Translations under genes and position numbers: made by a program
Notes under the pieces: model-generated
The model's input: the letters and a program-made list of their open reading frames with translations, nothing else
Told to the model about the DNA's origin: nothing
The model's database searches: none
From: Curtobacterium sp. ER1/6
GTDB taxonomy: Bacteria > Actinomycetota > Actinomycetes > Actinomycetales > Microbacteriaceae
Direction: 5' to 3'
Length of the DNA: 64,000 bases
Assembly: GCF_001742745.1 (NCBI RefSeq)
Contig: NZ_MJAK01000011.1
Span: 1 to 64,000, forward strand
In this document: positions 25,153-34,061 of the stretch, one piece after another
Position numbering within the stretch: the first letter of the stretch is position 1
Layout: the number at the start of each line of letters is the position of its first letter

Positions 25153-25556
25153 GCCGTCTCCCGACGGAACGCGACCACCCCGGACAGCGCCGCGACCAGG
25201 ACGAACACGAGGCCCACGAGCGGCAGGCCGATCGAGACCCAGCACGCGCCGGCTGCGATCACCAGGGCGGTCTCGACGATGACCTTGCCCACCACGTCCG
25301 TGTCGATCGGCGACCGCGGCGACCGGAACAGGAACCACACGACGGCCGCGAACAGCGGCGTCCCGATCGCGAAGAGGTAGCCCGGCCACGGCAGGATCCA
25401 CGACCAGTACCCCCAGAACGCCAGCGAGAACAGGCCGAACGCGCACACGACGATCCGCAGCACCGTCCACCCGGACACACGACGGCGGGGACGGTCGGCG
25501 TCGACCGGCGGCGGGACTTCGTCCCAGTCGACCGGGCTCTGCGGTGCGTTCGTCAT
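25149..25556 (-). CDS. YrdB-like (DUF2568) membrane protein
   Basis: 135 aa, four predicted membrane segments after a 25-residue Pro/Asp/Arg-rich cytoplasmic N-terminus. The pattern FWGYWSW ... FAIGTPLFAAVVWFLF ... SPIDTD is typical of the DUF2568/YrdB family, which has no assigned function. It lies between purU (9 bp) and nagA (4-bp overlap) in one transcription unit. Confidence 0.75.
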   Translation of the reverse strand: MTNAPQSPVDWDEVPPPVDADRPRRRVSGWTVLRIVVCAFGLFSLAFWGYWSWILPWPGYLFAIGTPLFAAVVWFLFRSPRSPIDTDVVGKVIVETALVIAAGACWVSIGLPLVGLVFVLVAALSGVVAFRRETA

Positions 25557-25565
25557 GCGCTGTGC

Positions 25566-26426
25566 CTACTTGAAGATGATCGTGCGGGCGCCGTCGAGGA
25601 GCACGCGGTCCTCGGCGATCCAGCGCACCGCCTGGGTGAGCGTGCGGGACTCCTCGTCCTGGCCGATGGAGACCAGCTCGGCGGGGTCCTTCGTGTGGTC
25701 CACGCGGACGACGTTCTGCTCGATGATCGGCCCCTCGTCGAGGTCGCTCGTGACGAAGTGCGCCGTCGCCCCGATGAGCTTCACACCGCGCGCGTGCGCC
25801 TGCCGGTACGGGTTCGCGCCCTTGAAGCCGGGCAGGAACGAGTGGTGGATGTTGACCGCGCGGCCCGCGAGCGCGGCGCACAGCTCCGGCGACAGGATCT
25901 GCATGTAGCGGGCGAGGACGACGAGCTCGATGTCGTGCTCCTCGACCGCCTCGAGGATGCGCTGCTCCATGGCCTGCTTCGAGGCCGCGTCGGTGACCGG
26001 CCGGTGCTCGAACGGCACGGAGTGGAACGCCGCCAGGCCGGCCAGGTCGCCGTGGTTCGACAGGACGAGCGGGACCTCGATCGGCAGCTGCCCGCCGCGC
26101 TGGCGGTACAGCAGGTCGTTCAGGCAGTGCCCCGCCTTCGACACGAGCACGAGCGTGCGCATCGGCCGACCCACGACGTCGAGCTGCACCCGGGCGTCGT
26201 AGCGCTCGACCACGGGCGCCAGCGCCCGCTCGAACGTCTCGCGGTCGACGGGTGCCATGACCTGCAGCCGCATGAAGAACGAGTTCGTGTCGGCGCTCGA
26301 GAACTGCTGCGACTCGGTGATGTTGCCGTGTGCCGCGACGACGGCTCCGGACACGGCGTGCACGATCCCGGGCTGGTCGTCGCAGACGAGCGTGAGGGTC
26401 CAGTGCGTGGGGGTCGGGTCGGTCAC
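25566..26426 (-). CDS. purU: Formyltetrahydrofolate deformylase
   Basis: 286 aa. It hydrolyses 10-formyl-THF to THF and formate, balancing one-carbon pools. An N-terminal ACT domain (about residues 8-85, TLVCDDQPGIVHAVSG) is followed by the formyltransferase-type catalytic domain with SNHGDL near 150 and HHSFLPGFKGANPY near 215. GTG 26426 is preceded by TACCCT 6 nt upstream on the minus strand, a leaderless start. Its role links to glyA-folD 4 kb away. Confidence 0.95.
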   Translation of the reverse strand: MTDPTPTHWTLTLVCDDQPGIVHAVSGAVVAAHGNITESQQFSSADTNSFFMRLQVMAPVDRETFERALAPVVERYDARVQLDVVGRPMRTLVLVSKAGHCLNDLLYRQRGGQLPIEVPLVLSNHGDLAGLAAFHSVPFEHRPVTDAASKQAMEQRILEAVEEHDIELVVLARYMQILSPELCAALAGRAVNIHHSFLPGFKGANPYRQAHARGVKLIGATAHFVTSDLDEGPIIEQNVVRVDHTKDPAELVSIGQDEESRTLTQAVRWIAEDRVLLDGARTIIFK

Positions 26427-26534
26427 GGCATCAGGGTACCGGGCCGGGTGGGCACGTTCCGGCGGGCGTCGGGCGGACGGGAGGCGCGGGGTGCGTCCGG
26501 CGCGCGGGGTCGCGTCAGGGGGTGGTTGCCGTCG

Positions 26535-26747
26535 TCAGCGTCGGTGCGCGAGGAGCCGGCGCACGAAGTACACCTCGAGGCAGACCGCGAGCACCGTCAC
26601 GGCCACCGCCATGCCGACGTACGTCGCACCGCGTCCGGCGTTCACCACCGCGAAGACCGGGGCGGCGATGCAGATGATCCCGCAGATCACGACGTTCCAG
26701 ACCGCGCCGGCCCTGGTGCTGCTGTCGAACCCGCCGCCGTGCGTCAT
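26535..26747 (-). CDS. Small two-segment membrane protein
   Basis: About 70 aa with two hydrophobic helices and a basic C-terminus (FVRRLLAHRR). ATG 26747 is preferred: TAGCGT ends 7 nt upstream, a leaderless pattern; GTG 26756 would overlap that box. Unknown function. Confidence 0.65.
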   Translation of the reverse strand: MTHGGGFDSSTRAGAVWNVVICGIICIAAPVFAVVNAGRGATYVGMAVAVTVLAVCLEVYFVRRLLAHRR

Positions 26748-26801
26748 GCCCGCCACGCTACCGGCGCACGGCGTCGGCGTCCGCCCGTCGGGCGGCCTGC
26801 G

Positions 26802-28265
26802 TCAGGCGGCGTCCGCCCGGGCGAGCGCCCGGTCGGCGAGCGTCAGGACGCTGAGGAGCACGGCGATGCCGAGCATCACCCAGCCGAGCACGTGCAGGTC
26901 CGGGGTCGTCGGGGCCTGGCCGAACACCCCGCCGATGAGCGACGACGCCGCGATCGCCCCGATGTAGATGCTCGTGCGGGACAGGCCCGCAGCCGTGCCG
27001 ATGTACTCGGACGGTACGACCTTGTAGAGCGCCGCCTGGTTCGACACCGAGGCGAGGGCCTGCGGCACCCCGAACAGCGCCGGGACGACGATCAGCAGCA
27101 CGAGCGGCGACCCGGCGTGCAGGAGCAGGAGGAGGCCGGCGCCGAGGAGCGGGGTGAGCGCCGCGACGACCAGGGGGCGGCGGATCGCGGTCTTCCGGGC
27201 CACCAGGAACGAGACGACCCCGGCGACGACGGCGGCCGGCAGCTGCAGGTACCCGGCGACGTCGCTCGAGTAGCCCGCCACGTCCTGCACCCACTGCGAG
27301 AACCCGTAGGTCATCGTGTAGGCGAGCAGGTACGTCAGGAAGAGCCGTCCGTAGGTGCGTGACAGCGCCCCGTTCCGGACGAGCAGCCGCACGTCGACGA
27401 ACGGCTTCGTCGCCCGGAGCTCCCACAGCACGAGCGCGACGAGGAGCACGACCGCGGTCGCGAGCAGCCACCAGAGCCCGGCGGACAGGTCGAGCAGGAA
27501 CACCAGGAGCGCCGAGACGGCCCCGGTCATCAGGACCATGCCGAGGGGATCGAGCGCGGTGCGGACCGGGAGCCGGTCGGCGTCCCGCGGGCGGAGCCGG
27601 TCAGACGGCAGCCAGAGCGCCGCGACGACGATGCCGAACACCGCGAGGGGGACGTTCACCAGGAAGATCGCGTGCCACCCGAACGCCGCGATGAGGGCGC
27701 CGCCGAGGGGCGGTCCGGCGGCCGCGGACACGAGTGAGGTGATCGAGAGGGCCCCGAGGACCAGGGGCGGTGTCGGCTTCCCGATGCGTGCCGAGTGCTG
27801 CCGCAGCGTCGTGAGCGCCGCCGGGTACGCCGACGAGGTCCCGATGCCGATGAGCACCCGCGCGGTGACCGCCCCGCCGAAGCCGGTCAGGAACTCGGGG
27901 ACGACGCCGGCGACCCCGACGATGACGAGTCCGGTGAGGAAGACCTTCTTCGGGCCGAACCGGTCGGCGAGCTTGCCCATCGTCGGCTGTGCGATCGCGC
28001 TCGCCAGGTACAGCGCGGCGACGAGCCAGATCGCCTGGGAGGCCCCGATGCCGAGGTCACGGGAGATCGGCGCGAGGGCCACCGACACCATCGTCGTGTT
28101 GATGGGGTTGAGGAGCGGACCGACCAGGACCGGGACGAGGAGCTTCGGGCCGAAGCCGCTGCCGGTGTCCCCGGGGGCGACGGTGGGCGAGGGGGAGGTC
28201 GAGGTGGACGTGGTGGGCTTCTTCCCGGGGTCGGATCGGTGCGGGTCGGTCGTGGGTGGGGTCAG
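26802..28265 (-). CDS. MFS drug-efflux transporter
   Basis: About 487 aa, 14-segment-like MFS exporter of the DHA2 type. The loop 2-3 motif GKLADRFGPKKVF and motif C-like GPPLGGALI are visible. The N-terminus before the first helix is Pro/Ser/Thr-rich. No ATG, GTG or TTG in frame lies between the end of marR and the first helix. I place the start at CTG 28265 in a CTGA overlap with the marR stop; ATG 28373 is the alternative but would overlap marR by 112 bp. Probably co-transcribed with and controlled by marR. Confidence 0.8.
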   Translation of the reverse strand: MTPPTTDPHRSDPGKKPTTSTSTSPSPTVAPGDTGSGFGPKLLVPVLVGPLLNPINTTMVSVALAPISRDLGIGASQAIWLVAALYLASAIAQPTMGKLADRFGPKKVFLTGLVIVGVAGVVPEFLTGFGGAVTARVLIGIGTSSAYPAALTTLRQHSARIGKPTPPLVLGALSITSLVSAAAGPPLGGALIAAFGWHAIFLVNVPLAVFGIVVAALWLPSDRLRPRDADRLPVRTALDPLGMVLMTGAVSALLVFLLDLSAGLWWLLATAVVLLVALVLWELRATKPFVDVRLLVRNGALSRTYGRLFLTYLLAYTMTYGFSQWVQDVAGYSSDVAGYLQLPAAVVAGVVSFLVARKTAIRRPLVVAALTPLLGAGLLLLLHAGSPLVLLIVVPALFGVPQALASVSNQAALYKVVPSEYIGTAAGLSRTSIYIGAIAASSLIGGVFGQAPTTPDLHVLGWVMLGIAVLLSVLTLADRALARADAA

Positions 28266-28681
28266 TCGTCGGTCAGCGGCAGGAGGATCGCGAGGGCCCG
28301 GGCGACGGCCGCGCGGTCGTCCTCGGGCAGCGCGGACAGCCGGTCGGCGAGCACGCGCGTGCGGGTGGTCCATGCGTCCTCGCGCGCGCGGGACCCGGTC
28401 TCGGTCGCGCGGACCAGCGTGCGGCGGCCGTCGGCGGGGTCCGGTCGGCGGTCGACCAGGCCGAGGTCGACGAGCGCCTGCACGGTCGCACCCATCGACT
28501 GTGGGCGGACGCCCTCGGCTCGGGCGAGGTCGGCGACCGTGCTCTCGCCGTGGCGGAGCAGCCGACCGAGCGCTGCGGTCTGCGATGCGGTGACCTCGTC
28601 GGCCTTGCCCGTCAGGAGCGTGCGACGGATGCGCCCGTGCAGGGTCAGCAGGTCGTCGGCGAGCGCGAAGTCCGGTTCCAC
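28262..28681 (-). CDS. MarR-family transcriptional regulator
   Basis: 139 aa winged-helix repressor; the DNA-binding part is visible around residues 45-95 (TASQTAALGRLLRHGESTV ... DRRPDPADGRRTLV, the wing). It probably represses its own operon with the MFS exporter and responds to a small phenolic or drug-like ligand. GTG 28681 lies 6 nt after TAGCGT on the minus strand, a leaderless start. Confidence 0.9.
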   Translation of the reverse strand: MEPDFALADDLLTLHGRIRRTLLTGKADEVTASQTAALGRLLRHGESTVADLARAEGVRPQSMGATVQALVDLGLVDRRPDPADGRRTLVRATETGSRAREDAWTTRTRVLADRLSALPEDDRAAVARALAILLPLTDD

Positions 28682-28738
28682 ACCGGTACGCTACGCCTCA
28701 GCAGGCCAACTTGCAAGGTTGCCTTCCGAACATGATCC

Positions 28739-29665
28739 TCAGCGCTCGAACACCAACCGACGCCTCGTGACGGTGGCGCCCGCGCGCTCGAACGCCCGCC
28801 GCATCGGGACGTTGTCCGCGTCGGTCGTCGCCACGACCCGCGGCTCCCCGGCGGCGGCGTGGACGCGGAGCGCCTCGGCGAGGAGCCCGTCGACGATGCC
28901 CTTCCCGCGGTGCTGCGGCAGGACGCCGATGGAGCTGACCGCTGCGTCGTAGGCGGTCCGGGTCGCGAGCACGAAGCCGACGACGAGGCCGTCGTTGTCC
29001 TCGGCGATGCGCCAGTCCTCGCGTCGACCGGGCAGGCTGCGGTAGAAGTCGAGGTCGTCGAGCGCGGTGCCGCGCACCCCGAGCTCCGCGACGGTCGCGC
29101 GGGTGTGGGCGTCGAGCGACCCGACGGTCACCCGCGCGAACAGGTCGGTGAACTCGTCGTCGCCGCCGCGGAACCGGAGGCGCGGCGACGTGGGCGCGAC
29201 GGCGGCCGTGGGGGGCTCCCACGCGACGCTGACCCGCTCGGTCGACCGGGCGAGCCCCGCCTGCCGGGCCGCCTCGGTGCGCCAGGCCACCGCCGCGACC
29301 GCCTCCGGGTCGTCGTGCCAGTCCACCGCCAGGTCGACGATCCACTCGGGCACGGTGCCGAAGGACGCGGTACCCGCCCGGATCAGGGCCGCCGCGATCG
29401 TCACCCGGTCGTCCTCGTCCGACGGCGCCACCAGGAGGTCGTCCAGGGTCGACGGAGCACCGGCGTCGGCGCCGCCCCACCAGAGCGCCCGACCGACGGG
29501 TCGGCCGTCGCGCACCGCGAGGAACGACCACTCCTGTCGGTGGTTGCCTGTCAGCGACTCCTGCCGGTACCGGTCCGGACGGGTCCACGAGACCGGAGCC
29601 GATGTCGAGAACGCGAGCAGGGCCTCCAGGTCGGCTGCCGTGGACGCCCGGACGCTGACGGTCAC
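28739..29665 (-). CDS. GNAT-family N-acetyltransferase, tandem-domain
   Basis: 308 aa, long enough for two GNAT folds. The acetyl-CoA loop of the second domain is seen as VLPQHRGKGIVDGLL near residue 250. The acceptor is unknown. GTG 29665 overlaps the DUF2017 stop, so it is coupled as the third gene of a clpS-DUF2017-GNAT run. Confidence 0.85.
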   Translation of the reverse strand: MTVSVRASTAADLEALLAFSTSAPVSWTRPDRYRQESLTGNHRQEWSFLAVRDGRPVGRALWWGGADAGAPSTLDDLLVAPSDEDDRVTIAAALIRAGTASFGTVPEWIVDLAVDWHDDPEAVAAVAWRTEAARQAGLARSTERVSVAWEPPTAAVAPTSPRLRFRGGDDEFTDLFARVTVGSLDAHTRATVAELGVRGTALDDLDFYRSLPGRREDWRIAEDNDGLVVGFVLATRTAYDAAVSSIGVLPQHRGKGIVDGLLAEALRVHAAAGEPRVVATTDADNVPMRRAFERAGATVTRRRLVFER

Positions 29666-30138
29666 CGCGCGGAGGTGAGCGTCGTGACCAGGTGCTCCTG
29701 CACGTACCCGAGCCAGTCGTAGACGTCGCGGAGTCCGACGCCGGTCGATCCGCCGGACGACGACTCCTCGGTCTCGGCGTCCACGATGCCGAGCCGCTCC
29801 GCGATGGTGAGCCGCAGGTCGGTGAGGCAGCGGAGCCAGGCCTGCTCGTCCTCGGGCTCGAGCGCGCCGTCACGGGCGCCCGTCAGCCACGCGAGGACGA
29901 CGCCCGCGTTCGTGGTCTTCTGCGTCAGGAGGTCCGAGCGGGTGTACCGCGCGAACTCCTCGCTCGCCTCGGCGTCCTGCGGGTAGGCGACCGGGAACAT
30001 GCGCGTCGCGACCGGGTCCTCGTCGAGGTCGCCGCCGAGCACCTGCTGCAGCTGTTCGACCAGGCTCGCCAGCACGGAGCGCTCGCCGGAGGACAGCCCG
30101 AGGTGCACGCCGTCCCGACGCCGCACGAACGGGATCAC
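29662..30138 (-). CDS. DUF2017 protein next to clpS
   Basis: 158 aa, acidic, helical. It sits directly after clpS with a 4-bp overlap, the conserved place for DUF2017 in actinobacteria ([20 protein letters not shown] at the N-terminus). The role is unknown; conserved linkage suggests Clp proteolysis. GTG 30138 is chosen from the overlap and family length. Confidence 0.85.
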   Translation of the reverse strand: MIPFVRRRDGVHLGLSSGERSVLASLVEQLQQVLGGDLDEDPVATRMFPVAYPQDAEASEEFARYTRSDLLTQKTTNAGVVLAWLTGARDGALEPEDEQAWLRCLTDLRLTIAERLGIVDAETEESSSGGSTGVGLRDVYDWLGYVQEHLVTTLTSAR

Positions 30139-30434
30139 GCGTCCGCTCCGGGGGCGCGCTCGACGGTCGCCTGCAGCCCGAACCCGTGCATCGCCTCGAC
30201 GTGGCGCTCCATCGCCTCGCGGGCCCCGGTCGCGACGATCGCCCGACCGTCGACGTGCACCTGGCGCATGAGGCGGTCCGCGTGCTCGCGCCCGAAGCCG
30301 AAGTAGCTCTGGAAGACGTACGTGACGTAGGACATGAGGTTGACCGGGTCGTCCCAGACCACCGTGGTCCACGGGACGTCGTACCGGGCGCGGAGATCGG
30401 TGCGCTCGTCGAGCTCCGGGCTGCTCAGGGTCAT
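30135..30434 (-). CDS. clpS: ATP-dependent Clp protease adaptor
   Basis: 99 aa. ClpS binds the N-domain of ClpC/ClpA and delivers N-degron substrates. The motif [20 protein letters not shown] near residues 20-40 is diagnostic: DDPVN forms part of the N-degron pocket. ATG 30434; upstream on the minus strand CACCCT ends 6 nt before the start. Divergent from the glyA riboswitch. Confidence 0.93.
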   Translation of the reverse strand: MTLSSPELDERTDLRARYDVPWTTVVWDDPVNLMSYVTYVFQSYFGFGREHADRLMRQVHVDGRAIVATGAREAMERHVEAMHGFGLQATVERAPGADA

Positions 30435-30466
30435 GCACCAAGGGTGACACGAACCGGCACGCTCGG

Positions 30467-30580
30467 TACGATCGACGGGTCGCGACTGGCGTTGGATGGG
30501 TCACCATCGGGGAGCGACACCTGACACGGAGCGCTGCCGTACGCCTGGGCAGTGTCCATTCCGAACGCCTGGGCAGTGCC
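30467..30580 (+). promoter_or_regulatory. ZTP/ZMP riboswitch (pfl motif) in the glyA leader, with duplicated 3' element
   Basis: A -10 TACGAT at 30467-30472 places the RNA start near 30479. The leader matches the pfl consensus: GTCGCGACTGGCG, then TCACCATCGGGGAGCGAC, and after a short linker CCGTACGCCTGGGCA (to about 30553). GTCGC and GCGAC pair as P1. Unusually, CGCCTGGGCAGTG occurs twice, at 30542-30554 and 30566-30578. The RNA senses the purine intermediate ZMP/ZTP, which builds up when 10-formyl-THF is short, and turns on one-carbon genes; glyA and folD fit. Confidence 0.82.
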
Positions 30581-30631
30581 CACCCGTCCACCTCGTCGCG
30601 TCCGCGCGGCGATCAGACAACGAGGAGTCCC

Positions 30632-31939
30632 GTGTCCATCACCGATCTGCCCGCTGCGTCCACGCAGCCCACGAACGCCATGCCGACCAGCTTCAACGCC
30701 CCCCTCGCCGAGGTCGATCCCGAGATCGCCGCGGTCCTGCAGAACGAGCTCGGTCGCCAGCGCGACACCCTCGAGATGATCGCGTCCGAGAACTTCGTGC
30801 CGCGCGCCGTCCTCGAGTCGCAGGGCTCCGTCCTGACGAACAAGTACGCCGAGGGCTACCCGGGCAAGCGCTACTACGGCGGCTGCGAGTTCGTCGACGT
30901 CGCCGAGCAGCTCGCCATCGACCGCGCGAAGGCCCTCTTCGGCGCTGCGTACGCGAACGTGCAGCCGCACTCCGGCGCCAGCGCGAACGCCGCCGTCCTG
31001 CACGCCATCGCCTCCGCCGGCGACACCATCCTCGGTCTCGAGCTCGCCCACGGCGGCCACCTGACCCACGGCATGAAGCTCAACTTCTCCGGCCGCATCT
31101 ACAACGCCGTGTCGTACGGCGTCGACCCGGAGACCTTCGAGGTCGACTACGACGACATCCGCGCGAAGGCGATCGAGCACCAGCCGAAGGTCCTCATCGC
31201 CGGCTGGTCGGCGTACCCGCGCCAGCTCGACTTCGCGAAGTTCCGCGAGATCGCCGACGAGGTCGGTGCCACGCTCTGGGTCGACATGGCGCACTTCGCC
31301 GGGCTCGTCGCCGCGGGCCTGCACCCGTCGCCGCTGCCGCACGCCCACGTGGTGTCGTCGACGGTGCACAAGACGCTCGCCGGTCCGCGTTCGGGCATCA
31401 TCCTGTCCAACGAGGAGTCGCTCTTCAAGAAGCTGAACTCCGCCGTGTTCCCGGGCCAGCAGGGCGGCCCGCTCATGCACGTGATCGCCGCCAAGGCCAC
31501 CGCGTTCCTGCTCGCGGCGACGCCCGAGTTCAAGGACCGCCAGGAGCGCACGCTCCGTGGCGCGAAGGCGCTGGCGGACCGGCTCACGCAGGACGACGCG
31601 AAGGCCGCCGGCATCGACGTCCTCACCGGTGGCACCGACGTGCACCTGGTGCTCGTCGACCTGCGCGAGTCCGAGGTCGACGGCAAGCAGGCCGAGGACC
31701 TCCTCCACGAGGTCGGCATCACCGTGAACCGCAACTCGGTGCCGTTCGACCCGCGCCCGCCGATGGTCACCTCGGGTGTCCGCATCGGCACCTCGGCGCT
31801 GGCGACCCGCGGCTTCGGCGACGCCGAGTTCACCGAGGTGGCGGACATCATCGCGCTGACCCTCATGCCGGAGCCGGACATCGCCGCGCTCTCGGCGCGG
31901 GTGAAGGCCCTCACCGACGCGTTCCCGCTCTACGCGTGA
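30632..31939 (+). CDS. glyA: Serine hydroxymethyltransferase
   Basis: 435 aa PLP enzyme making glycine and methylene-THF from serine. The PLP-lysine motif is [13 protein letters not shown] near residue 245. GTG 30632 has GAGGAG 6 nt upstream. It overlaps folD by 4 bp, so the two consecutive one-carbon steps are expressed together under the ZTP-type leader. Confidence 0.97.
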   Translation: MSITDLPAASTQPTNAMPTSFNAPLAEVDPEIAAVLQNELGRQRDTLEMIASENFVPRAVLESQGSVLTNKYAEGYPGKRYYGGCEFVDVAEQLAIDRAKALFGAAYANVQPHSGASANAAVLHAIASAGDTILGLELAHGGHLTHGMKLNFSGRIYNAVSYGVDPETFEVDYDDIRAKAIEHQPKVLIAGWSAYPRQLDFAKFREIADEVGATLWVDMAHFAGLVAAGLHPSPLPHAHVVSSTVHKTLAGPRSGIILSNEESLFKKLNSAVFPGQQGGPLMHVIAAKATAFLLAATPEFKDRQERTLRGAKALADRLTQDDAKAAGIDVLTGGTDVHLVLVDLRESEVDGKQAEDLLHEVGITVNRNSVPFDPRPPMVTSGVRIGTSALATRGFGDAEFTEVADIIALTLMPEPDIAALSARVKALTDAFPLYA

Positions 31940-32868
31940 GCGGCGCCGTGGCAGACCTGCCGCGGGCGCTCTGGGCGGGGGAGGGCAGTGCCGTCCGCAT
32001 CGACGGCACCGCCCTCGCCGCCCGCACGCTCGACGACCTGAAGGTCCGCATCGACCGGCTGCACGACCACGGCTTCCGGCCCGGCCTCGGCACGATCATG
32101 GTCGGGCAGAACCCGGGCTCGGTGTCGTACGTCGCGGGCAAGCACCGTGACTCGGCGCAGATCGGGCTCGACTCGATCCGCATCGACCTGCCGGAGACGG
32201 CCAGTGCAGCGGACATCCGCGCGGCGATCCTGCAGATGAACGACGACCCCCGGGTCACCGCGTTCATCGTGCAGCTCCCGCTGCCGCAGGGCATCGACCC
32301 GATCCCGATGCTCGAGCTGATGAACCCGGCGAAGGACGCCGACGGCCTGCACCCGACCAACCTCGGTGAGCTCGTGCTCGCCGTGCCCGGTGGTGCCGGC
32401 ACGATCGACGCGCCGCTGCCGTGCACCCCGCGGGGCATCGTCGCGATGCTCGAGGCGTACGAGGTCCCGATCCGGGGTCGGCACGTCACGATCATCGGCC
32501 AGGGCCTGACGGTCGGACGTCCGCTCGGCCTGCTGCTCACCCGGCTCGAGGCCACCGCAACCCTCACCCACTCCCTCACCGAGGACGTCGCCGCCGAGTG
32601 CCGTCGCGCCGACATCATCGTCGCGGCGGCCGGGGTCGCGGGACTCGTGCGTCCGGACTGGGTCAAGCCCGGGGCAGCGGTCATCGACGTGGGCATCAGC
32701 CGGATCGTCGACGAGACGACCGGCAAGGCGAAGCTCCGTGGTGACGTCGACCCAGAGGTCGCGTCGGTCGCCGGCTTCCTGTCGCCCACGCCGGGCGGCG
32801 TCGGCCCGATGACCCGCGCGATGCTCATGAAGAACGTCGTCGAGGCGGCCGAGCGCCACCTGCACTGA
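31936..32868 (+). CDS. folD: Bifunctional methylene-THF dehydrogenase/methenyl-THF cyclohydrolase
   Basis: 310 aa cytoplasmic enzyme turning methylene-THF into 10-formyl-THF. Family motifs: [12 protein letters not shown] near residue 112 and [10 protein letters not shown] near 285; the catalytic Lys lies in [12 protein letters not shown] 31936 overlaps the glyA stop. A hairpin with the common GGGAGGCGCG stem follows 40 bp after the stop. Confidence 0.95.
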   Translation: MSGAVADLPRALWAGEGSAVRIDGTALAARTLDDLKVRIDRLHDHGFRPGLGTIMVGQNPGSVSYVAGKHRDSAQIGLDSIRIDLPETASAADIRAAILQMNDDPRVTAFIVQLPLPQGIDPIPMLELMNPAKDADGLHPTNLGELVLAVPGGAGTIDAPLPCTPRGIVAMLEAYEVPIRGRHVTIIGQGLTVGRPLGLLLTRLEATATLTHSLTEDVAAECRRADIIVAAAGVAGLVRPDWVKPGAAVIDVGISRIVDETTGKAKLRGDVDPEVASVAGFLSPTPGGVGPMTRAMLMKNVVEAAERHLH

Positions 32869-32910
32869 GACCGGGACGGTCGCCGCTGGAACGGTCGTCA
32901 CCAGCCCCGG

Positions 32911-32948
32911 ACGGGAGGCGCGGACCACCCCCGCCACGCGCCTCCCGT
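32911..32948 (+). terminator. Terminator hairpin after folD
   Basis: ACGGGAGGCGCG (32911-32922) pairs perfectly with CGCGCCTCCCGT (32937-32948). It ends only a few bases before the -10 box of the next gene (TACGGT, about 32953-32958). Confidence 0.8.
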
Positions 32949-32965
32949 GGTGCTACGGTCACCCC

Positions 32966-33472
32966 ATGGGGGAGACGCAGACGGTCCTGGCCGCTCCGGT
33001 GATGGCGCCCGAGGGGCGCCGGTTCCGGCCACGAGCCTGGGGGCTCGTGCTCATCGGCGTGGTCGCCGTCCTGACCTCCGGCACGACGATGTGGAGCGTG
33101 TCCTCCGGGTACGGCGGGGTCGACGCCGACGGCGGGTGGATCGACGGCGCGGGCAACCCCGTCACGACCGCGCCGCCCACCGTCGACGTCGTGGCGCACA
33201 CGGCACCGGCAGCGCTCGCGGTCCTGCTGCTCGTGGTCGTCGTCGGCGTGGTCGTCCCGCCGACGCTCGCTCGTCGCGGACGTCCTGCGCTCGGCGAGGC
33301 GGTGCGCTGGGGGGCGTACGCGGCGGTCCTCGTGGTCGTCGTCGCCGGCACGCTGGTCTACACGGTGTGGCAGGGCGACGTCGTCATGGACCAGGTCCAC
33401 CGGCAGGTGCTCGAACCGCACGGCTTCCCGTGGGGCGGCGTCACCGTCACCACCGGGCACATGACGCGATGA
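32966..33472 (+). CDS. Membrane protein with extracellular loop, unknown
   Basis: 168 aa with three predicted membrane segments (about residues 25-42, 80-100, 112-132) and a Thr/Pro/Gly-rich loop between the first two. ATG 32966 lies about 7 nt after TACGGT, a leaderless start. The stop overlaps an ATG for the next membrane gene (ATGA), so the two form a pair. No family recognised. Confidence 0.7.
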   Translation: MGETQTVLAAPVMAPEGRRFRPRAWGLVLIGVVAVLTSGTTMWSVSSGYGGVDADGGWIDGAGNPVTTAPPTVDVVAHTAPAALAVLLLVVVVGVVVPPTLARRGRPALGEAVRWGAYAAVLVVVVAGTLVYTVWQGDVVMDQVHRQVLEPHGFPWGGVTVTTGHMTR

Positions 33473-33919
33473 CGGCCAGCGCCGAGGGCGCCCCCCCGCG
33501 AGTCCCTCTTCACCCGCGACGCCCGCAAGCTCGTGTGGATCACCCTGCTCTGCCTGTTCCTGCAGGTGCTCGCGCAGAACTGGACGGCCGGACCACGCCT
33601 CCCCGGCAGCACGGACGACGTCTCGCTCGGGTGGGTGACGTTCCAGGCGCGGCCGTGGATCGGCTGGACCGTCCTCACCGTCGGGTCCGCGGTCGGGGGC
33701 TTCGTCGTCGGGGTCGCCCGTCGCGGCGCCCGACGCTGGGACCAGGACCGCGTGCTGGCGCTCGGGCTCGGCGGCGTGGTCGGTGTGACGGCGCTCGTCT
33801 GGGTGCTGTTCCTCGTGCAGTACGAGTGGGCGTTCTGGGCGGTGGACCACGGCGTGCTCCACCCGTTCATGCTCGGCGACGTGTCGATCACCGTCGAGTA
33901 CCCGTCGCACGACGGCTGA
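33469..33919 (+). CDS. Small membrane protein, apparently frameshifted in a C7 run
   Basis: ATG 33469 overlaps the previous stop, but its frame leaves the good reading frame at the seven C residues at 33491-33497. Reading six Cs would join MTASAEGAP to ESLFTRDARKLVWITLLCLF and the rest, giving about 149 aa with three or four membrane helices. As it stands, only GTG 33533 opens the second part (128 aa), with no visible ribosome binding site. Possibly a sequencing error, a real mutation, or a switchable tract. It does not resemble a known family. Confidence 0.6.
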
Positions 33920-33961
33920 CGGGCGCCCGTGCCTCGGACGCTCGCGGGCGACCGGCACGGA

Positions 33962-34026
33962 TCGAACCACGGATCCGACGTCGAACCAGCCTCGGGGAGT
34001 GGTTCGACGTCGGATCCGTGGTTCGA
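33962..34026. terminator. Perfect 27-bp inverted repeat between convergent genes
   Basis: The arm 33962-33988 (begins TCGAACCACGGATCCG) pairs perfectly with 34000-34026; the loop is 11 nt. The arm itself starts and ends with TCGAACCA. It lies between the convergent membrane gene and galK, so it can terminate both ways. It is less GC-rich and more perfect than the other hairpins here, which also fits a dispersed palindromic repeat. Confidence 0.75.
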
Positions 34027-34061
34027 CATGCGGGCGCCGGCGGGCCCGCCCGCGCAGCGCG

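Noticed and set aside
26427-26534. A dre-like operator for the purU-nagA unit
   Set aside because: No ACTGGTC-type palindrome is present; the region holds only a leaderless -10 and part of the GGGAGGCGCG motif.
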